A DNA stretch of 64,000 nucleotides from Prosthecobacter gellanilyticus (GCF_007992435.1 NZ_BKAG01000028.1:1-64000); one strand, 5' to 3'; shown: positions 54,559 to 64,000, counted from the stretch's first letter. Numbers and translations: made by a program. Notes: generated from the sequence alone by a model not told the origin.

Positions 54559-55293
54559 ATGAACATGAAAGCTCTCACTCCCCTGCTTTTCACCCTCCTG
54601 CTGGCCCCCGCGCTTGTCGCTCAACCTGCGGCAGATCCGAACCAGCGTCTGCGCGACACGCTGAAGAACACCATGCTCCAGCTTCGTGCCGCCGAGACTG
54701 AACGTGCGACCTTGCAAGCCAACCAGCTCGTCAACGAGGCCAAGATCAAGGAGCTCACGACCCAGGTCGAGACCTTGAACAAACAGATCGCCAAGATCAC
54801 CAAGGACGCGGCTGCTGAAGAAGAAGCCGCGAAGAAGCAGATCGATGATCTCAAGGCCAAGCAAGAAGCTCAGGCCAAGCAGATCGCCCAGCTTCAGGAA
54901 GCCCTGGAGAAATGGAAGACGGGTTACAATGATGTCGTGAAGATCGCCAAAGACCGCGAGGCCCTGCGTGCGAAAGCCAGCAACAAAGCTGTCCTGGCCG
55001 AGCGCAAACTGGCCGAGCGCGAGCGCCAGAATCTCGAGCTCTATGTGACGGGTCGCGAGATCCTTGACCGGCTCGCTGGCTTCAGCCTCGGCACGGCGCT
55101 CACGGCTCGCGAGCCTTTCGTCGGCACCACACGAGTGAAGCTGCAAAACCTCGTTCAGGACTACGCTGACAAGCTGCAGGACAGCAAGTACAACCCTTTC
55201 GCAGAGGCTGAGGCCGCCAAACAAAAAGGACCGCAAGTGACCGACGCCACCGCCAAGGAGAGCGGTGAAGTTCAGAAGCCGAAGCAACCATGA
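54559..55293 (+). CDS. Periplasmic coiled-coil protein
   Basis: A 244-residue exported protein with a signal peptide at about 1-21. Residues of about 28-165 form an almost unbroken coiled coil rich in Lys, Glu, Ala and Gln (LTTQVETLNKQIAKITKDAA; AKQIAQLQEALEKWK). A short folded C-terminal part (about 165-215, LAGFSLGTALTAREPFVG) follows. No family is recognised; the size and shape recall Skp-like holdases or spacer proteins, which is inference. It overlaps the parvulin gene by 4 bp, so the two are coupled and probably work together on the TpsA substrate. Confidence 0.8.
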   Translation: MNMKALTPLLFTLLLAPALVAQPAADPNQRLRDTLKNTMLQLRAAETERATLQANQLVNEAKIKELTTQVETLNKQIAKITKDAAAEEEAAKKQIDDLKAKQEAQAKQIAQLQEALEKWKTGYNDVVKIAKDREALRAKASNKAVLAERKLAERERQNLELYVTGREILDRLAGFSLGTALTAREPFVGTTRVKLQNLVQDYADKLQDSKYNPFAEAEAAKQKGPQVTDATAKESGEVQKPKQP

Positions 55294-56165
55294 TGAAGCA
55301 CCTCCATCCTCTGCTCATGCTGGTCTTCGCGGGACTGAGCCTGGCGGATGAGCCTCTTGGCAGGCTGGGCTCCATCGAGCTTACGGCGGATGATCTTCGC
55401 GCCTCCATCCAGAGTCTTAGTGAAGGCCAGATCGCCTCGCTGCGCGCCGATCCGGCGCTGCTGGAGCAGATCGCACGGACCTCACTGGTGCAGAAGCTCA
55501 TTCTGCAGGAGGCCACGGAGAAGAAGTGGCCGGAGCAACCGCACATCGCCGCGCGCGTGGAACGCGCCAGACAAAGCGTCATCACCGAGAGCTACCTCGA
55601 ATCCATCGCCGAGCCGCCAAAGGACTACCCGTCCGAGTCGGAGGTGAAGAGTGCTTACGAAGCGTCCCGGGAATCACTGCGAGTTCCGCAGTCATTCCGG
55701 CTCGCCCAGATCTTCATCGCTGAAGCGCCTGGAGCTAGCCAGAAGCTTGCCAAGGCTCAGGAGCTGCTTGCGGGCAAGGATGCTGACTTTGCCAAGATTG
55801 CTGCCGATCATTCACAAGAGCCCACCAGTGCCTCCCGCGGCGGTGAGATCGGCTGGCTGACGGAAACGCAGATCGAGGCAGCTCTTTTGCCTCAAGTCAG
55901 TGATTTGAAACTCTTCGCCGTCTCCGGTCCGGTGAAGCTCAAGGATGGCTGGCATATCCTGAAGCTGCTCGATGCACGCGCGCCGCACACGCCCACGCTG
56001 GAGCAGGCGCGCCCCCAGATCGTGAAGCAGCTCCGCCAGGAGAAGCTGCGTACCAACTCCCAAGCTTATCTCGCCAGCCTGCTGCGCCAGCATGCTCTGG
56101 AGCTCAACACCAGCGCGCTCACCCAGGCGCTGCCCCGCGAACCCGCCCCCGACTCGCGCCCATGA
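55290..56165 (+). CDS. Periplasmic parvulin-type prolyl isomerase (SurA/PrsA-like)
   Basis: A 291-residue exported protein with a signal peptide at about 1-19. The N-terminal helical chaperone-like part covers about 25-125. The parvulin (PpiC) domain lies at about 130-235 (SFRLAQIFIAEAPG; FAKIAADHSQEPTSASRGGE; VSGPVKLKDGWHILKLLDAR). C-terminal helices follow. Such proteins fold or escort outer-membrane and secreted proteins. It is coupled by ATGA overlaps to the coiled-coil gene before it and the TpsA gene after it, which points to TpsA as the client. Confidence 0.92.
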   Translation: MMKHLHPLLMLVFAGLSLADEPLGRLGSIELTADDLRASIQSLSEGQIASLRADPALLEQIARTSLVQKLILQEATEKKWPEQPHIAARVERARQSVITESYLESIAEPPKDYPSESEVKSAYEASRESLRVPQSFRLAQIFIAEAPGASQKLAKAQELLAGKDADFAKIAADHSQEPTSASRGGEIGWLTETQIEAALLPQVSDLKLFAVSGPVKLKDGWHILKLLDARAPHTPTLEQARPQIVKQLRQEKLRTNSQAYLASLLRQHALELNTSALTQALPREPAPDSRP

Positions 56166-59100
56166 ATCCGCTTTCATCGCTTCGCCTGCTCATCCGCCGT
56201 CATCGTGGACTTCACACCGGCCTGACGCTGCTGCTCATCACCTTCAGCACATTGCCACCTGCTCTCGCGGGTGACATTCTGCGCGCCGGCGGCCCCGCAT
56301 CCACCAGTGCTGGCCAGCCGAATCCCACTGGCTTGGGCAATGCACCCGCGAATGTCATCTCCAACCGCAACAATGCCCGTGACATCCTGGTGCGCGCGCA
56401 GGCGGCCCTCAGTGCCGGACGCACCCTGCAGGCGCAGGCACGAGCAGCGGCTCTGGCAGGCACCAGCACCGTGCCAAACGGCCTCGGCGAAGGTGGCCTT
56501 GAGGTGGCTCCCGGAGTCGGCACGAATCCGGATCTCTGGACGGGTGCCCAACTGCCCACGCAAAGCACCGGCGGCGGCCAGACGAACGTCACCATCGTCC
56601 AGACGGCCCAACAAGCTTTGCTCAACTGGCGCACCTTCAACATCGGCCGGGAGACCGTGCTGACCTTCGACCAGAGCGCGGGCGGCGCGAACCAGTCTCA
56701 GTGGATCGCGTTCAACAAGGTGAACGATCCCAGCGGCCGCCCCTCGCAGATCCTTGGCAGCATCCGCGCGCCAGGCCAGGTCTATGTCATCAATCAAAAC
56801 GGCATCATCTTCGGCGGCAGCAGCCAGGTGAACACGCACACCTTCGTGGCCTCGGCGCTGCCCATCAATGAAAACCTCATCAACCGCGGCTTGTTGAACA
56901 ACCCTGATGCGCAGTTCCTCTTCTCTGCCCTGGCCTTGAATGCAGGCACCAAGGGGCCGACTCCGGGCTTCACACCGCCCGCCTCGGTGAACGGCAGAAG
57001 TGGCGATGTGATTGTGGAGGCGGGAGCCAGGATCGAGTCACCGACCACGGCCTCAAATGTCGGCGGGCGTGTGGCTCTGGTCGGCGCGAATGTCATCAAT
57101 CGCGGCACCATCTCCACACCGGACGGCCAGACCATTCTCGCCGCGGGCTTGCAGGTCGGCTTTGTGGCCCATAGCAGCAGTGATCCCAGCCTGCGTGGCC
57201 TCGACACCTTTGTCGGCGCGGTCGTTGATCCGCTCTCAGCCGTTCCTGAGTATGCCGGCACCGCGAAGAATGAAGGCATCATCGAAGCCCAGCGCGCCAG
57301 CGTGACCCTCGCAGGCAGGAACGTCGAGCAGAACGGTGTCATCAACAGCACCACCTCCGTGGTATTGAACGGCCGCATCGATCTGCAAGCGAACTACGGC
57401 GCCGTGACCAACACCGGCTATGACCCTGTGCTGCTGCCCAACATTCCGCCCTTTCTCTTCACCAAGACCGGCACGGTCAAACTGGGCACGGGCAGCGTGA
57501 CGCAAATCCTGCCCGAGCTGACGAGCACAGAAACCACCATCGGCACCGAGCTGGCCCTTCGCTCACAGGTGAACATCCAGGGCAAGGCCATCCACTTCGG
57601 CCAGGACTCCACTCTGCTCGCTCCGAATGGCATCGTGCATGTCGATGCAGGTATCTGGGATCTGGTGAGTGGTGTCAGCCCGCAGAGCTTCTTCGTGCAT
57701 TCCGGCGGCCAGATCTATGTGGACCAGAATGCAGTTCTGAATGTGGCGGGCACGACGGATGTGGATGTCTCCGTGGACAAGTTCCTGCTCAATATCGAAC
57801 TGCGTGCCGCCGAGCTTGCTGGCGCACCGTTGCTGCGGGACGGACCTCTGCGCGGCCAGACCATCACGGTGGACATTCGTGACACCGGCACCTACAACGG
57901 CCGCACCTGGGTAGGCACACCGCTCGTCGACATCACCGGCTACGTGAACAACATCCAGCGCACAGTGGGCGAACTGACCGTCGCTGGCGGCACCATCGAT
58001 CTCAATGCAGGTGGCGCGGTGGTGGTGCGTGACTCGGCGGAGATCAACACCTCCGGCGGCTGGATCAACTACACGGGCGCCATGATCGAGACAACAAAGC
58101 TCGTGGCAGGCAGCCGCATCTACGATATCTCCCAGGCCACGCCAGACATCGCTTACACCGGCATCCTGCCCTCCGGCAGCACACGGACGAACCTCAAGTG
58201 GGCCATCGTGGACCAGTTCAACAATCCAGTGCGCCCCGGTGGTGCCTATTTTGACTCGGGCTATCTGCATGGCGCGAATGGCGGCACGCTAAAGATCACC
58301 GCGCCCACCGTGGCGCTCGACGGCCGCTTCATCGGTCGCACCACTCCCGGGCCTAACCAAAGAGTTGTCGGCCCGCGACCGAGCGAGTTCATTCTCAAAC
58401 TGCAGGCCCAGGAGCTGCTTTCGCCGATCTATCCAGTGTTCTCGCCCACACCGCCTACGGTCACCTTCCAGAATGGAAATGCGCAGAGCGCCGTCGCGAA
58501 CTTCAATGCCGACGCCAATGGCAACACAGCAGCGCTTGCCGCCGACCGGATCGCCAATGTCTATCTCTCACCCGAAATGCTCACTCGTGACGGCTTTGGT
58601 CGCTTCACGGTCGAGAACGTGGATGGTGACATCATCGTGCCTGTCGGAGTGACGCTGCGCGCCGCGCCACGCAACTCCATCACACTGGCCGCAGCCAACA
58701 TCAACATCCTCGGCAACCTCATCGCCCCGAACGGGCAGATCAATCTCACGGCCTACAATATCTCCCCCTCCGCGGCTGCGGCCATTCAGCGCAGCCCCTT
58801 CCCTGTGGCACCTGCTCCCAATGCAGGACGTGGCATCGTCACAATCGGCAGCGGTGCCACCCTCAGCGTCGCCGGATCCCAGATTGACGACCGTCCCGGC
58901 GTGTCCGGCCGGCTCACCGCGCCGAGCGCCATTCATGGCGGCAGCCTAACGATCAATGCTAACACGGCGAATCTGAATACTGGCAGCACGCTGAACGTCT
59001 CCGGTGGTTTCCAGGTCAGCACCCAAGGGACGGTCACCTATGGCAATGGCGGCACATTAAGACTCTTCGCGGGCCAGGATGCCACGCTGGCCTATGTGAC

Positions 59101-62100
59101 CGGAGGCCGGCTGAATCTCGGTTCCACGCTTCTCGGGCACGCCGGTGTGCACGGGGCTTCCATTCACCTCAAAGCCCCGCAGATCCAGATCGGCGGCACC
59201 GCGCAGCATGCGGACACGCTCCTGCTCGATCCCGAGTTCTTCACGCGCGGCGGATTTAGTGATCATCATCTGACTGGCCTTGGCATCGAGACCGGCACCC
59301 CAGGTCAATTCCTGGCCGGAGTCGTCGTGGCACCAGGCACGAAGATCCAGCCGGTGGCGGACAACTACACGGTGATCCTCAATCCAAAGACTGGCACTCT
59401 CGCCACCAAGATCGTGCGCAATCCTGTGGGCCTGCGTGATCTGATGCATCTCACGCTGGATGCTCCAGGCGTGAAAGGCATCGACGGTCTGGAGATTCGT
59501 GGAGACGTGGTGCTCGGGCTCGGTTCGGAGATCATCACGGATCCTCGCGGCATCGTGCAGGTGCATGGCCATACCGTGACGGTGCTCGGCAGCATCATCG
59601 CCAGCGGCGGCTTCATTGACATCGCCGGTGCGGACGATTCCTTCCCTCTGCTGTTCAGCGATCAGACCCAGGCTTTGACCACGGTCTACCTCGGCTCTCA
59701 GAGCATCATCTCTGCGGCAGGCAGCCGCGTGCTGGTTCCAGACACCACCACGCTCAATCGCCGCCTCGGCGAAGTTCTTGCTGGTGGTGACATCCATGTC
59801 TCGGGCAACATCGCCGCGGCAAGCGGAGCATTGCTCGATGTCTCCGGTGCCACGGGCGTTCTCGATCTGCATCCAGCTCAGCTCAATCCTTCTAACAGTT
59901 ATCTGACACGCGGCAATGTCAGCAGCCTGACCGTTCCTTACAGCCTGCAGAGCATCACCACGCGCGTGGACAGTGATGGCGGCACGATTCACCTCGCTGG
60001 AGGTCAGTTGCTGGCCAGTGATGCAACTCTGCGCGGCCAGGCGGGAGGTCAGCTGGCGCAAGGCGGAACGCTGCATGTTTCTTCCGGACGCTTCTACCTT
60101 CCAGATGTGATTCCACCCGTGCTCGACACCAATCTCGCGGTGCAGCAGAGCGGCAGCACGCTGCTGAATCCGCTGCCGGATGATGCCAGCGCCATCGGCC
60201 GGGCCCTGACCACGGCGGGCGGCTCCTCACGCATCAGTCGTGGCTACTTCTCCGTGGATTCCTTCACCCAGGGTGGATTCGACTCGCTCTCGTTAGGCGG
60301 TGCCGTGGAGTTCAGCGGTGCCGTGACCGTCAATGCACGCGGATCCGTGCATCTCGCGGACAGCGGCGTGATCTCTGCCAATGATTCCGTCACCATCAAC
60401 AGCTCCGCCGCCTCCATCGGCGCAGATTTCACACCTCCGGTTAGGCCTGAGGACAAGCAGGCGCAGCTTCCCTTCACCAACGTGGCGCCGAGCACCGGCA
60501 CAGGAAAACTGACCGTGAATGCGAAAAATCTGGAAGTGGGCACCACCAGTTTGCAGAACATCGGCGAGGCCACGCTGGCCGCGGACAATGGTGATCTGGT
60601 GGGCAATGGCATCTTCAACATCGCGGGCAGGCTCACACTGCGGGCCGGGCAGATTCATCCGACCACGGCCAATGATTTCCTCGTCGTCGCTTACGACTAT
60701 CTGAGCGGCGGCAGCATGCAGCAAGGCAGCATCACCATTCAGAGCTCGGGCGGACGCCAACTGCCTCTTGTGGCGGGCGGCACCCTCAGTCTCTATGCGT
60801 CACGCATTGATCAGCAGGGCACGCTGCGCTCGCCATTCGGCACCATCAATCTCGGCTGGGATGGCACCGGCACTGCACCGGTGAACCTGCTCGCTGGAAA
60901 CACGCTGGCCATGCCAGTCACACAACAGCTCACGCTGGGTGAGAACAGCATCACCTCCGTCTCCGGCGTGGATCCCAGCACCGGCAAAGGCATCATCGTT
61001 CCTTATGGCGTGAGCTTTGACGGCACGACATGGATCGATCCGCGTGGTGTGGACATCACCGCCAGCGGCCCGCCGGAAAAGATCATCAATGTCTCGGCAG
61101 CAAACATCAGCATGGCGGGAAGCGCGACCATTGATCTGCGCGGTGGTGGTGATCTCCTGGCTTACCGCTGGGTGCAGGGCAATGGCGGTCCCGTGGATGT
61201 GCTGGAGAATGCCGGCAGCTACGCCATTCTGCCAGACTATCAGGCGAATCACTCACCCTATGCGCCTTACAATTCCCTCAGCAACAGCAGCAACCTCATC
61301 AGCGGCGCTGGCGCCGGTTATGTGAGCAGCTCACTGAAGGTGGGAGACCGCATCTACCTCGCAGGCAGTGAATCACTAGATGCAGGCTTCTACACGCTGC
61401 TGCCTGCGCGCTATGCCTTGCTGCCGGGCGGTCTTCTCGTCACCCCTAAAAGCGGTTCACCCATCGGCAGCACGGAGGCGCCTGATGGTTCCAGCGTGGT
61501 GTCTGGTTACCGTTTCAATGATCTGAATTCATCACGCACCGTGCCGACGATCGCCACGCTGTTTGAGGTGGCCTCAGGCACAGTGATCAACAAACGCGCC
61601 CAGTATGAACTGCTCTACGCGAGCAGTTTCCTCGGCATGGCGGCAGAGCGCCTGAACCTCGCCACACCTCGTTTGCCGATCGACTCCGGCTATCTGCTTT
61701 TGCAGGCCACACAGTCGATGAACTTGCTCGGCCAGGTTTCATCCGTGCCGCTGACCATGGGTGGAGTCGCCGTGGGCCGCGGCGCCAGCATCGACATCAA
61801 TGCCCCTGGAAACGTCGTGATCACAGCGACACCCACACAAGCCACACCGGGCACTATCTCGCTCAACGCGGAGACACTCAGCTCATGGAATGCGGAAAGC
61901 CTCATCATCGGTGGCAAACGCACCCGCGACGCGACAGGCACAACGCTCACCGTCTCCAGCTCCAGCATTACCGTGAACAATGCCGGCCGTGCGCTGAGCG
62001 CACCCGATCTCACGCTGGCAGCCACCAATGGTATCATAGTCACCGCAGGTTCCCAGATCAGCTCCACCGGCACGCTGAAGGGCACGGCCGAGACTCTGCG

Positions 62101-64000
62101 AATCACGGGCAATGGCTCGCTGATCCGTGTCTCTCAGAGTGACACAGCCAGCGTGGTGCGCAGCGGTGTCACCAATGCACCTGGACCTTCCCTGACCATC
62201 GGTGCGGGGGCGCAGATCAGCGGTGACAGCCTAACATTGGATTCTACCAGCACCGCCACCGTCTTGGACCCTACGGCCACTTTGAATGCCAATGCCTATG
62301 TCCTCAACAGCGGCCGCATCAGCTTGCAGCTCGGCACCGGCTCGCTGCTGCCGAATCCAGGCCTGGCGCTGAACAGCGCGCTCCTTGGCAGCCTCAGCAG
62401 TGCGAAGTCCGTCACGCTGCGCAGCTACTCCTCCATCGATATCTATGGCACGGGCAGCATCGGCAGTTCCACGCTGGATCGCCTGACTCTCAGCGCCGGT
62501 GAGATTCGTGGTTTCAACCAAGGCACTGGCATAACCACCTTTGCAGCAAAGAGCATCACGCTGGACAACAGCGTCTCCGGTACCGTGGTGAGCACTGCCC
62601 CCGCGCTTGGCACCGGCACCCTGGTTTTCTCGGGCGAAAGCATCGTGCTCGGATCAGGTCAGCTGCGGGTGAATCAGTTCGGCAACGTGCGGCTTGATGG
62701 CCTGGGCGGGATTCAGGTGAGCGGCATCGGTGGTTTCAGCACCCAGGGTGCTCTGACCGCGAACACGCCGCGGATCGTCGGCACCCTCGCAGCGCAGCAC
62801 AGTATCAGTGCGGATGGCGCGCTGGTGGTGCAGATTCCGGTGAATGAGCTCGGTGACCGCGTGACAGGCTCGCTCGGGGTCAGCCTCACGCTGCAGGGCT
62901 CCAGTGTCACCAGCACCACCCGCATCCAGCTTCCAGGCGGCTCGCTGAATGTCCGCGCCACAAACGGAGCCGCCGTCATCGGCAGTCAGGTGGATGTCAG
63001 TGGTGCAGGCCGTGTCTTCAATGATGTGATCAACTACACGAACGCTGGAGATGTCAGCATCAGTTCTGCCACGGGCAGCGTCACCATCAACAACGGAGCG
63101 CTGATCAATCTCTCCGCTGATGCAGGCGGCGGTAATGCAGGCACGCTCATCGTCTCGGCACCGGCAGGCACCGTTAACATCAACGGCAGCATAAGTGGTC
63201 AGGCTGGCGCGGGTGGCTTGAACGGCCGCTTTGAGCTTGATACCGGCACACTGGCCTCCTACGCCACGCTGCGCAATGCGCTCGCTGCCGCATCCTTGAC
63301 CGAAAGCCAGTTCATCCGTGTGCGCTCAGGCAATGTCACCGTGGATGGCACCACCACGGCGCGTCAATTCCGGCTCTCTGCGGACCAGGGCAGTGTCACC
63401 GTGACCGGCACCGTCGATGCTTCCGGCACCACGGGCGGCAGCATCGCGCTCGCCTCGCGCGGGGACCTCACCATCGCCAATGGCGCTAGGCTGACCGTCG
63501 CTGGTCAGACTTTTGATTCGGCAGGAAAGGGCGGATCGATCAGTCTTGAATCCGGCACACAACGCAATGGCGTGGCAGGCACTGGTTCGGTCAATGTTCA
63601 ATCAGGCTCCATCCTCGACTTGTCTGTCTCGACCAAAGTCGCGGGTGGCGAACAGACCTCTGGTTCCAGCGCTTCCAAAGGCCAGTACAGCGGAAAACTG
63701 CACATCCGAGCCCCGCAGAACAGCACCTTCACCGACGTGCTCGTGAGCCCGATCAATGGCAGCATCATCGATGCCTCGAGCATCCTGGTGGAAGGTTACC
63801 GCATCTATGATCTCACTTCTTCAGGTGGTGCCATCACCAGCGCGGTGCAGAGCAGCATCCAGACAAACTCGGAGGCTTTCCTCGGTGTGGCAGGCACCAA
63901 CTCCGCCAATGCCACGGCCATCACCAGCCGCTTGCTGGCGAACAACAGTGCTCTCTCAGCGAACTTCGTGCTCGCACCGGGCGCTGAGATCATCAACCGC
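56162..64000 (+). CDS. Giant TpsA exoprotein (filamentous haemagglutinin family), truncated by window end
   Basis: The frame is open from ATG 56162 to the end of the window: 2,613 codons with no stop, so the gene is incomplete here. The signal peptide lies at about 1-37 (LLLITFSTLPPALAG). Unusually, an Ala/Asn/Gly-rich stretch of about 70 residues separates it from the TPS secretion domain (about 120-300), which has NWRTFNIGRETVLTFDQ and the family motif NQNGIIFG at residues 211-218. The rest is a long beta-helix of haemagglutinin-type repeats (NINILGNLIAPNGQINLTA; GGTLRLFAGQD). It should be exported by Sec and then secreted through the TpsB encoded upstream. Likely roles are adhesion or surface layer formation. 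Confidence 0.94.
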   Translation, partial: MNPLSSLRLLIRRHRGLHTGLTLLLITFSTLPPALAGDILRAGGPASTSAGQPNPTGLGNAPANVISNRNNARDILVRAQAALSAGRTLQAQARAAALAGTSTVPNGLGEGGLEVAPGVGTNPDLWTGAQLPTQSTGGGQTNVTIVQTAQQALLNWRTFNIGRETVLTFDQSAGGANQSQWIAFNKVNDPSGRPSQILGSIRAPGQVYVINQNGIIFGGSSQVNTHTFVASALPINENLINRGLLNNPDAQFLFSALALNAGTKGPTPGFTPPASVNGRSGDVIVEAGARIESPTTASNVGGRVALVGANVINRGTISTPDGQTILAAGLQVGFVAHSSSDPSLRGLDTFVGAVVDPLSAVPEYAGTAKNEGIIEAQRASVTLAGRNVEQNGVINSTTSVVLNGRIDLQANYGAVTNTGYDPVLLPNIPPFLFTKTGTVKLGTGSVTQILPELTSTETTIGTELALRSQVNIQGKAIHFGQDSTLLAPNGIVHVDAGIWDLVSGVSPQSFFVHSGGQIYVDQNAVLNVAGTTDVDVSVDKFLLNIELRAAELAGAPLLRDGPLRGQTITVDIRDTGTYNGRTWVGTPLVDITGYVNNIQRTVGELTVAGGTIDLNAGGAVVVRDSAEINTSGGWINYTGAMIETTKLVAGSRIYDISQATPDIAYTGILPSGSTRTNLKWAIVDQFNNPVRPGGAYFDSGYLHGANGGTLKITAPTVALDGRFIGRTTPGPNQRVVGPRPSEFILKLQAQELLSPIYPVFSPTPPTVTFQNGNAQSAVANFNADANGNTAALAADRIANVYLSPEMLTRDGFGRFTVENVDGDIIVPVGVTLRAAPRNSITLAAANINILGNLIAPNGQINLTAYNISPSAAAAIQRSPFPVAPAPNAGRGIVTIGSGATLSVAGSQIDDRPGVSGRLTAPSAIHGGSLTINANTANLNTGSTLNVSGGFQVSTQGTVTYGNGGTLRLFAGQDATLAYVTGGRLNLGSTLLGHAGVHGASIHLKAPQIQIGGTAQHADTLLLDPEFFTRGGFSDHHLTGLGIETGTPGQFLAGVVVAPGTKIQPVADNYTVILNPKTGTLATKIVRNPVGLRDLMHLTLDAPGVKGIDGLEIRGDVVLGLGSEIITDPRGIVQVHGHTVTVLGSIIASGGFIDIAGADDSFPLLFSDQTQALTTVYLGSQSIISAAGSRVLVPDTTTLNRRLGEVLAGGDIHVSGNIAAASGALLDVSGATGVLDLHPAQLNPSNSYLTRGNVSSLTVPYSLQSITTRVDSDGGTIHLAGGQLLASDATLRGQAGGQLAQGGTLHVSSGRFYLPDVIPPVLDTNLAVQQSGSTLLNPLPDDASAIGRALTTAGGSSRISRGYFSVDSFTQGGFDSLSLGGAVEFSGAVTVNARGSVHLADSGVISANDSVTINSSAASIGADFTPPVRPEDKQAQLPFTNVAPSTGTGKLTVNAKNLEVGTTSLQNIGEATLAADNGDLVGNGIFNIAGRLTLRAGQIHPTTANDFLVVAYDYLSGGSMQQGSITIQSSGGRQLPLVAGGTLSLYASRIDQQGTLRSPFGTINLGWDGTGTAPVNLLAGNTLAMPVTQQLTLGENSITSVSGVDPSTGKGIIVPYGVSFDGTTWIDPRGVDITASGPPEKIINVSAANISMAGSATIDLRGGGDLLAYRWVQGNGGPVDVLENAGSYAILPDYQANHSPYAPYNSLSNSSNLISGAGAGYVSSSLKVGDRIYLAGSESLDAGFYTLLPARYALLPGGLLVTPKSGSPIGSTEAPDGSSVVSGYRFNDLNSSRTVPTIATLFEVASGTVINKRAQYELLYASSFLGMAAERLNLATPRLPIDSGYLLLQATQSMNLLGQVSSVPLTMGGVAVGRGASIDINAPGNVVITATPTQATPGTISLNAETLSSWNAESLIIGGKRTRDATGTTLTVSSSSITVNNAGRALSAPDLTLAATNGIIVTAGSQISSTGTLKGTAETLRITGNGSLIRVSQSDTASVVRSGVTNAPGPSLTIGAGAQISGDSLTLDSTSTATVLDPTATLNANAYVLNSGRISLQLGTGSLLPNPGLALNSALLGSLSSAKSVTLRSYSSIDIYGTGSIGSSTLDRLTLSAGEIRGFNQGTGITTFAAKSITLDNSVSGTVVSTAPALGTGTLVFSGESIVLGSGQLRVNQFGNVRLDGLGGIQVSGIGGFSTQGALTANTPRIVGTLAAQHSISADGALVVQIPVNELGDRVTGSLGVSLTLQGSSVTSTTRIQLPGGSLNVRATNGAAVIGSQVDVSGAGRVFNDVINYTNAGDVSISSATGSVTINNGALINLSADAGGGNAGTLIVSAPAGTVNINGSISGQAGAGGLNGRFELDTGTLASYATLRNALAAASLTESQFIRVRSGNVTVDGTTTARQFRLSADQGSVTVTGTVDASGTTGGSIALASRGDLTIANGARLTVAGQTFDSAGKGGSISLESGTQRNGVAGTGSVNVQSGSILDLSVSTKVAGGEQTSGSSASKGQYSGKLHIRAPQNSTFTDVLVSPINGSIIDASSILVEGYRIYDLTSSGGAITSAVQSSIQTNSEAFLGVAGTNSANATAITSRLLANNSALSANFVLAPGAEIINR

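Overview
The window looks like a chromosomal segment of a high-GC (about 60%) Gram-negative bacterium of the Planctomycetes-Verrucomicrobia-Chlamydiae group. Verrucomicrobiota (Prosthecobacter/Verrucomicrobium-like) is the best guess. The grounds are three large cytochrome/DUF1549/DUF1553 or DUF1501 gene sets, a secreted sulfatase, PAS-AraC regulators, PSD1-type neighbourhoods and a DUF2341/LamG-ExbB fusion. All identifications come from reading the translations and DNA by eye; no database search was run.

Layout. 1-4.3 kb: xylose isomerase, endonuclease III and a 3D-domain lipoprotein on the minus strand, then fabV on the plus strand. 4.4-7.3 kb: a DUF1501 protein and citrate synthase. 7.6-12.7 kb: an exopolysaccharide export set (outer-membrane barrel, Wza-like export protein, Wzc-like tyrosine kinase) with no glycosyltransferases beside it. 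12.7-20.7 kb: a HAD hydrolase, two tandem tRNA-Lys genes, secreted hydrolases, an orphan EboD-like sugar-phosphate cyclase, a repeat-rich intergenic region, a small basic protein and a PAS-AraC regulator. 20.8-32.5 kb: cytochrome/PSD1 and DUF1501 genes with a peptidase and a lipase. Between the first PSD1 gene and its DUF1501 partner sits a small four-helix-bundle (23S rRNA IVS-type) gene bracketed by 32-bp inverted repeats that match at 31 of 32 positions and are built of heptamers. It is probably a small mobile element. 32.5-41.6 kb: LysR/PNPOx pair, DUF1348 protein, sulfatase, beta-helix protein, small membrane protein and polyphosphate kinase, with palindromic repeats and a strong terminator. 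41.8-42.4 kb: an EF-hand protein.

42.9-64.0 kb: one long co-directional cluster. It encodes a Calx-beta surface protein, a secreted protein with a PBP-like C-terminal motif, a TpsB transporter, a DUF2341-LamG-ExbB fusion, ExbD, TonB, a porin, a coiled-coil periplasmic protein, a parvulin-type prolyl isomerase and a giant TpsA exoprotein (at least 2,613 residues, running off the window). Spacing is tight (overlaps to 21 bp) from the TpsB gene onward. This suggests a two-partner secretion system with its own proton-motive-force-coupled TonB/ExbBD module and its own periplasmic folding factors. TPS export is normally regarded as independent of an energy-transducing complex, so the arrangement is unusual.

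The two best candidates for something undescribed are the IR-flanked four-helix-bundle element at 24001-24535 and the TPS-TonB-ExbBD operon from about 42.9 kb to the end.
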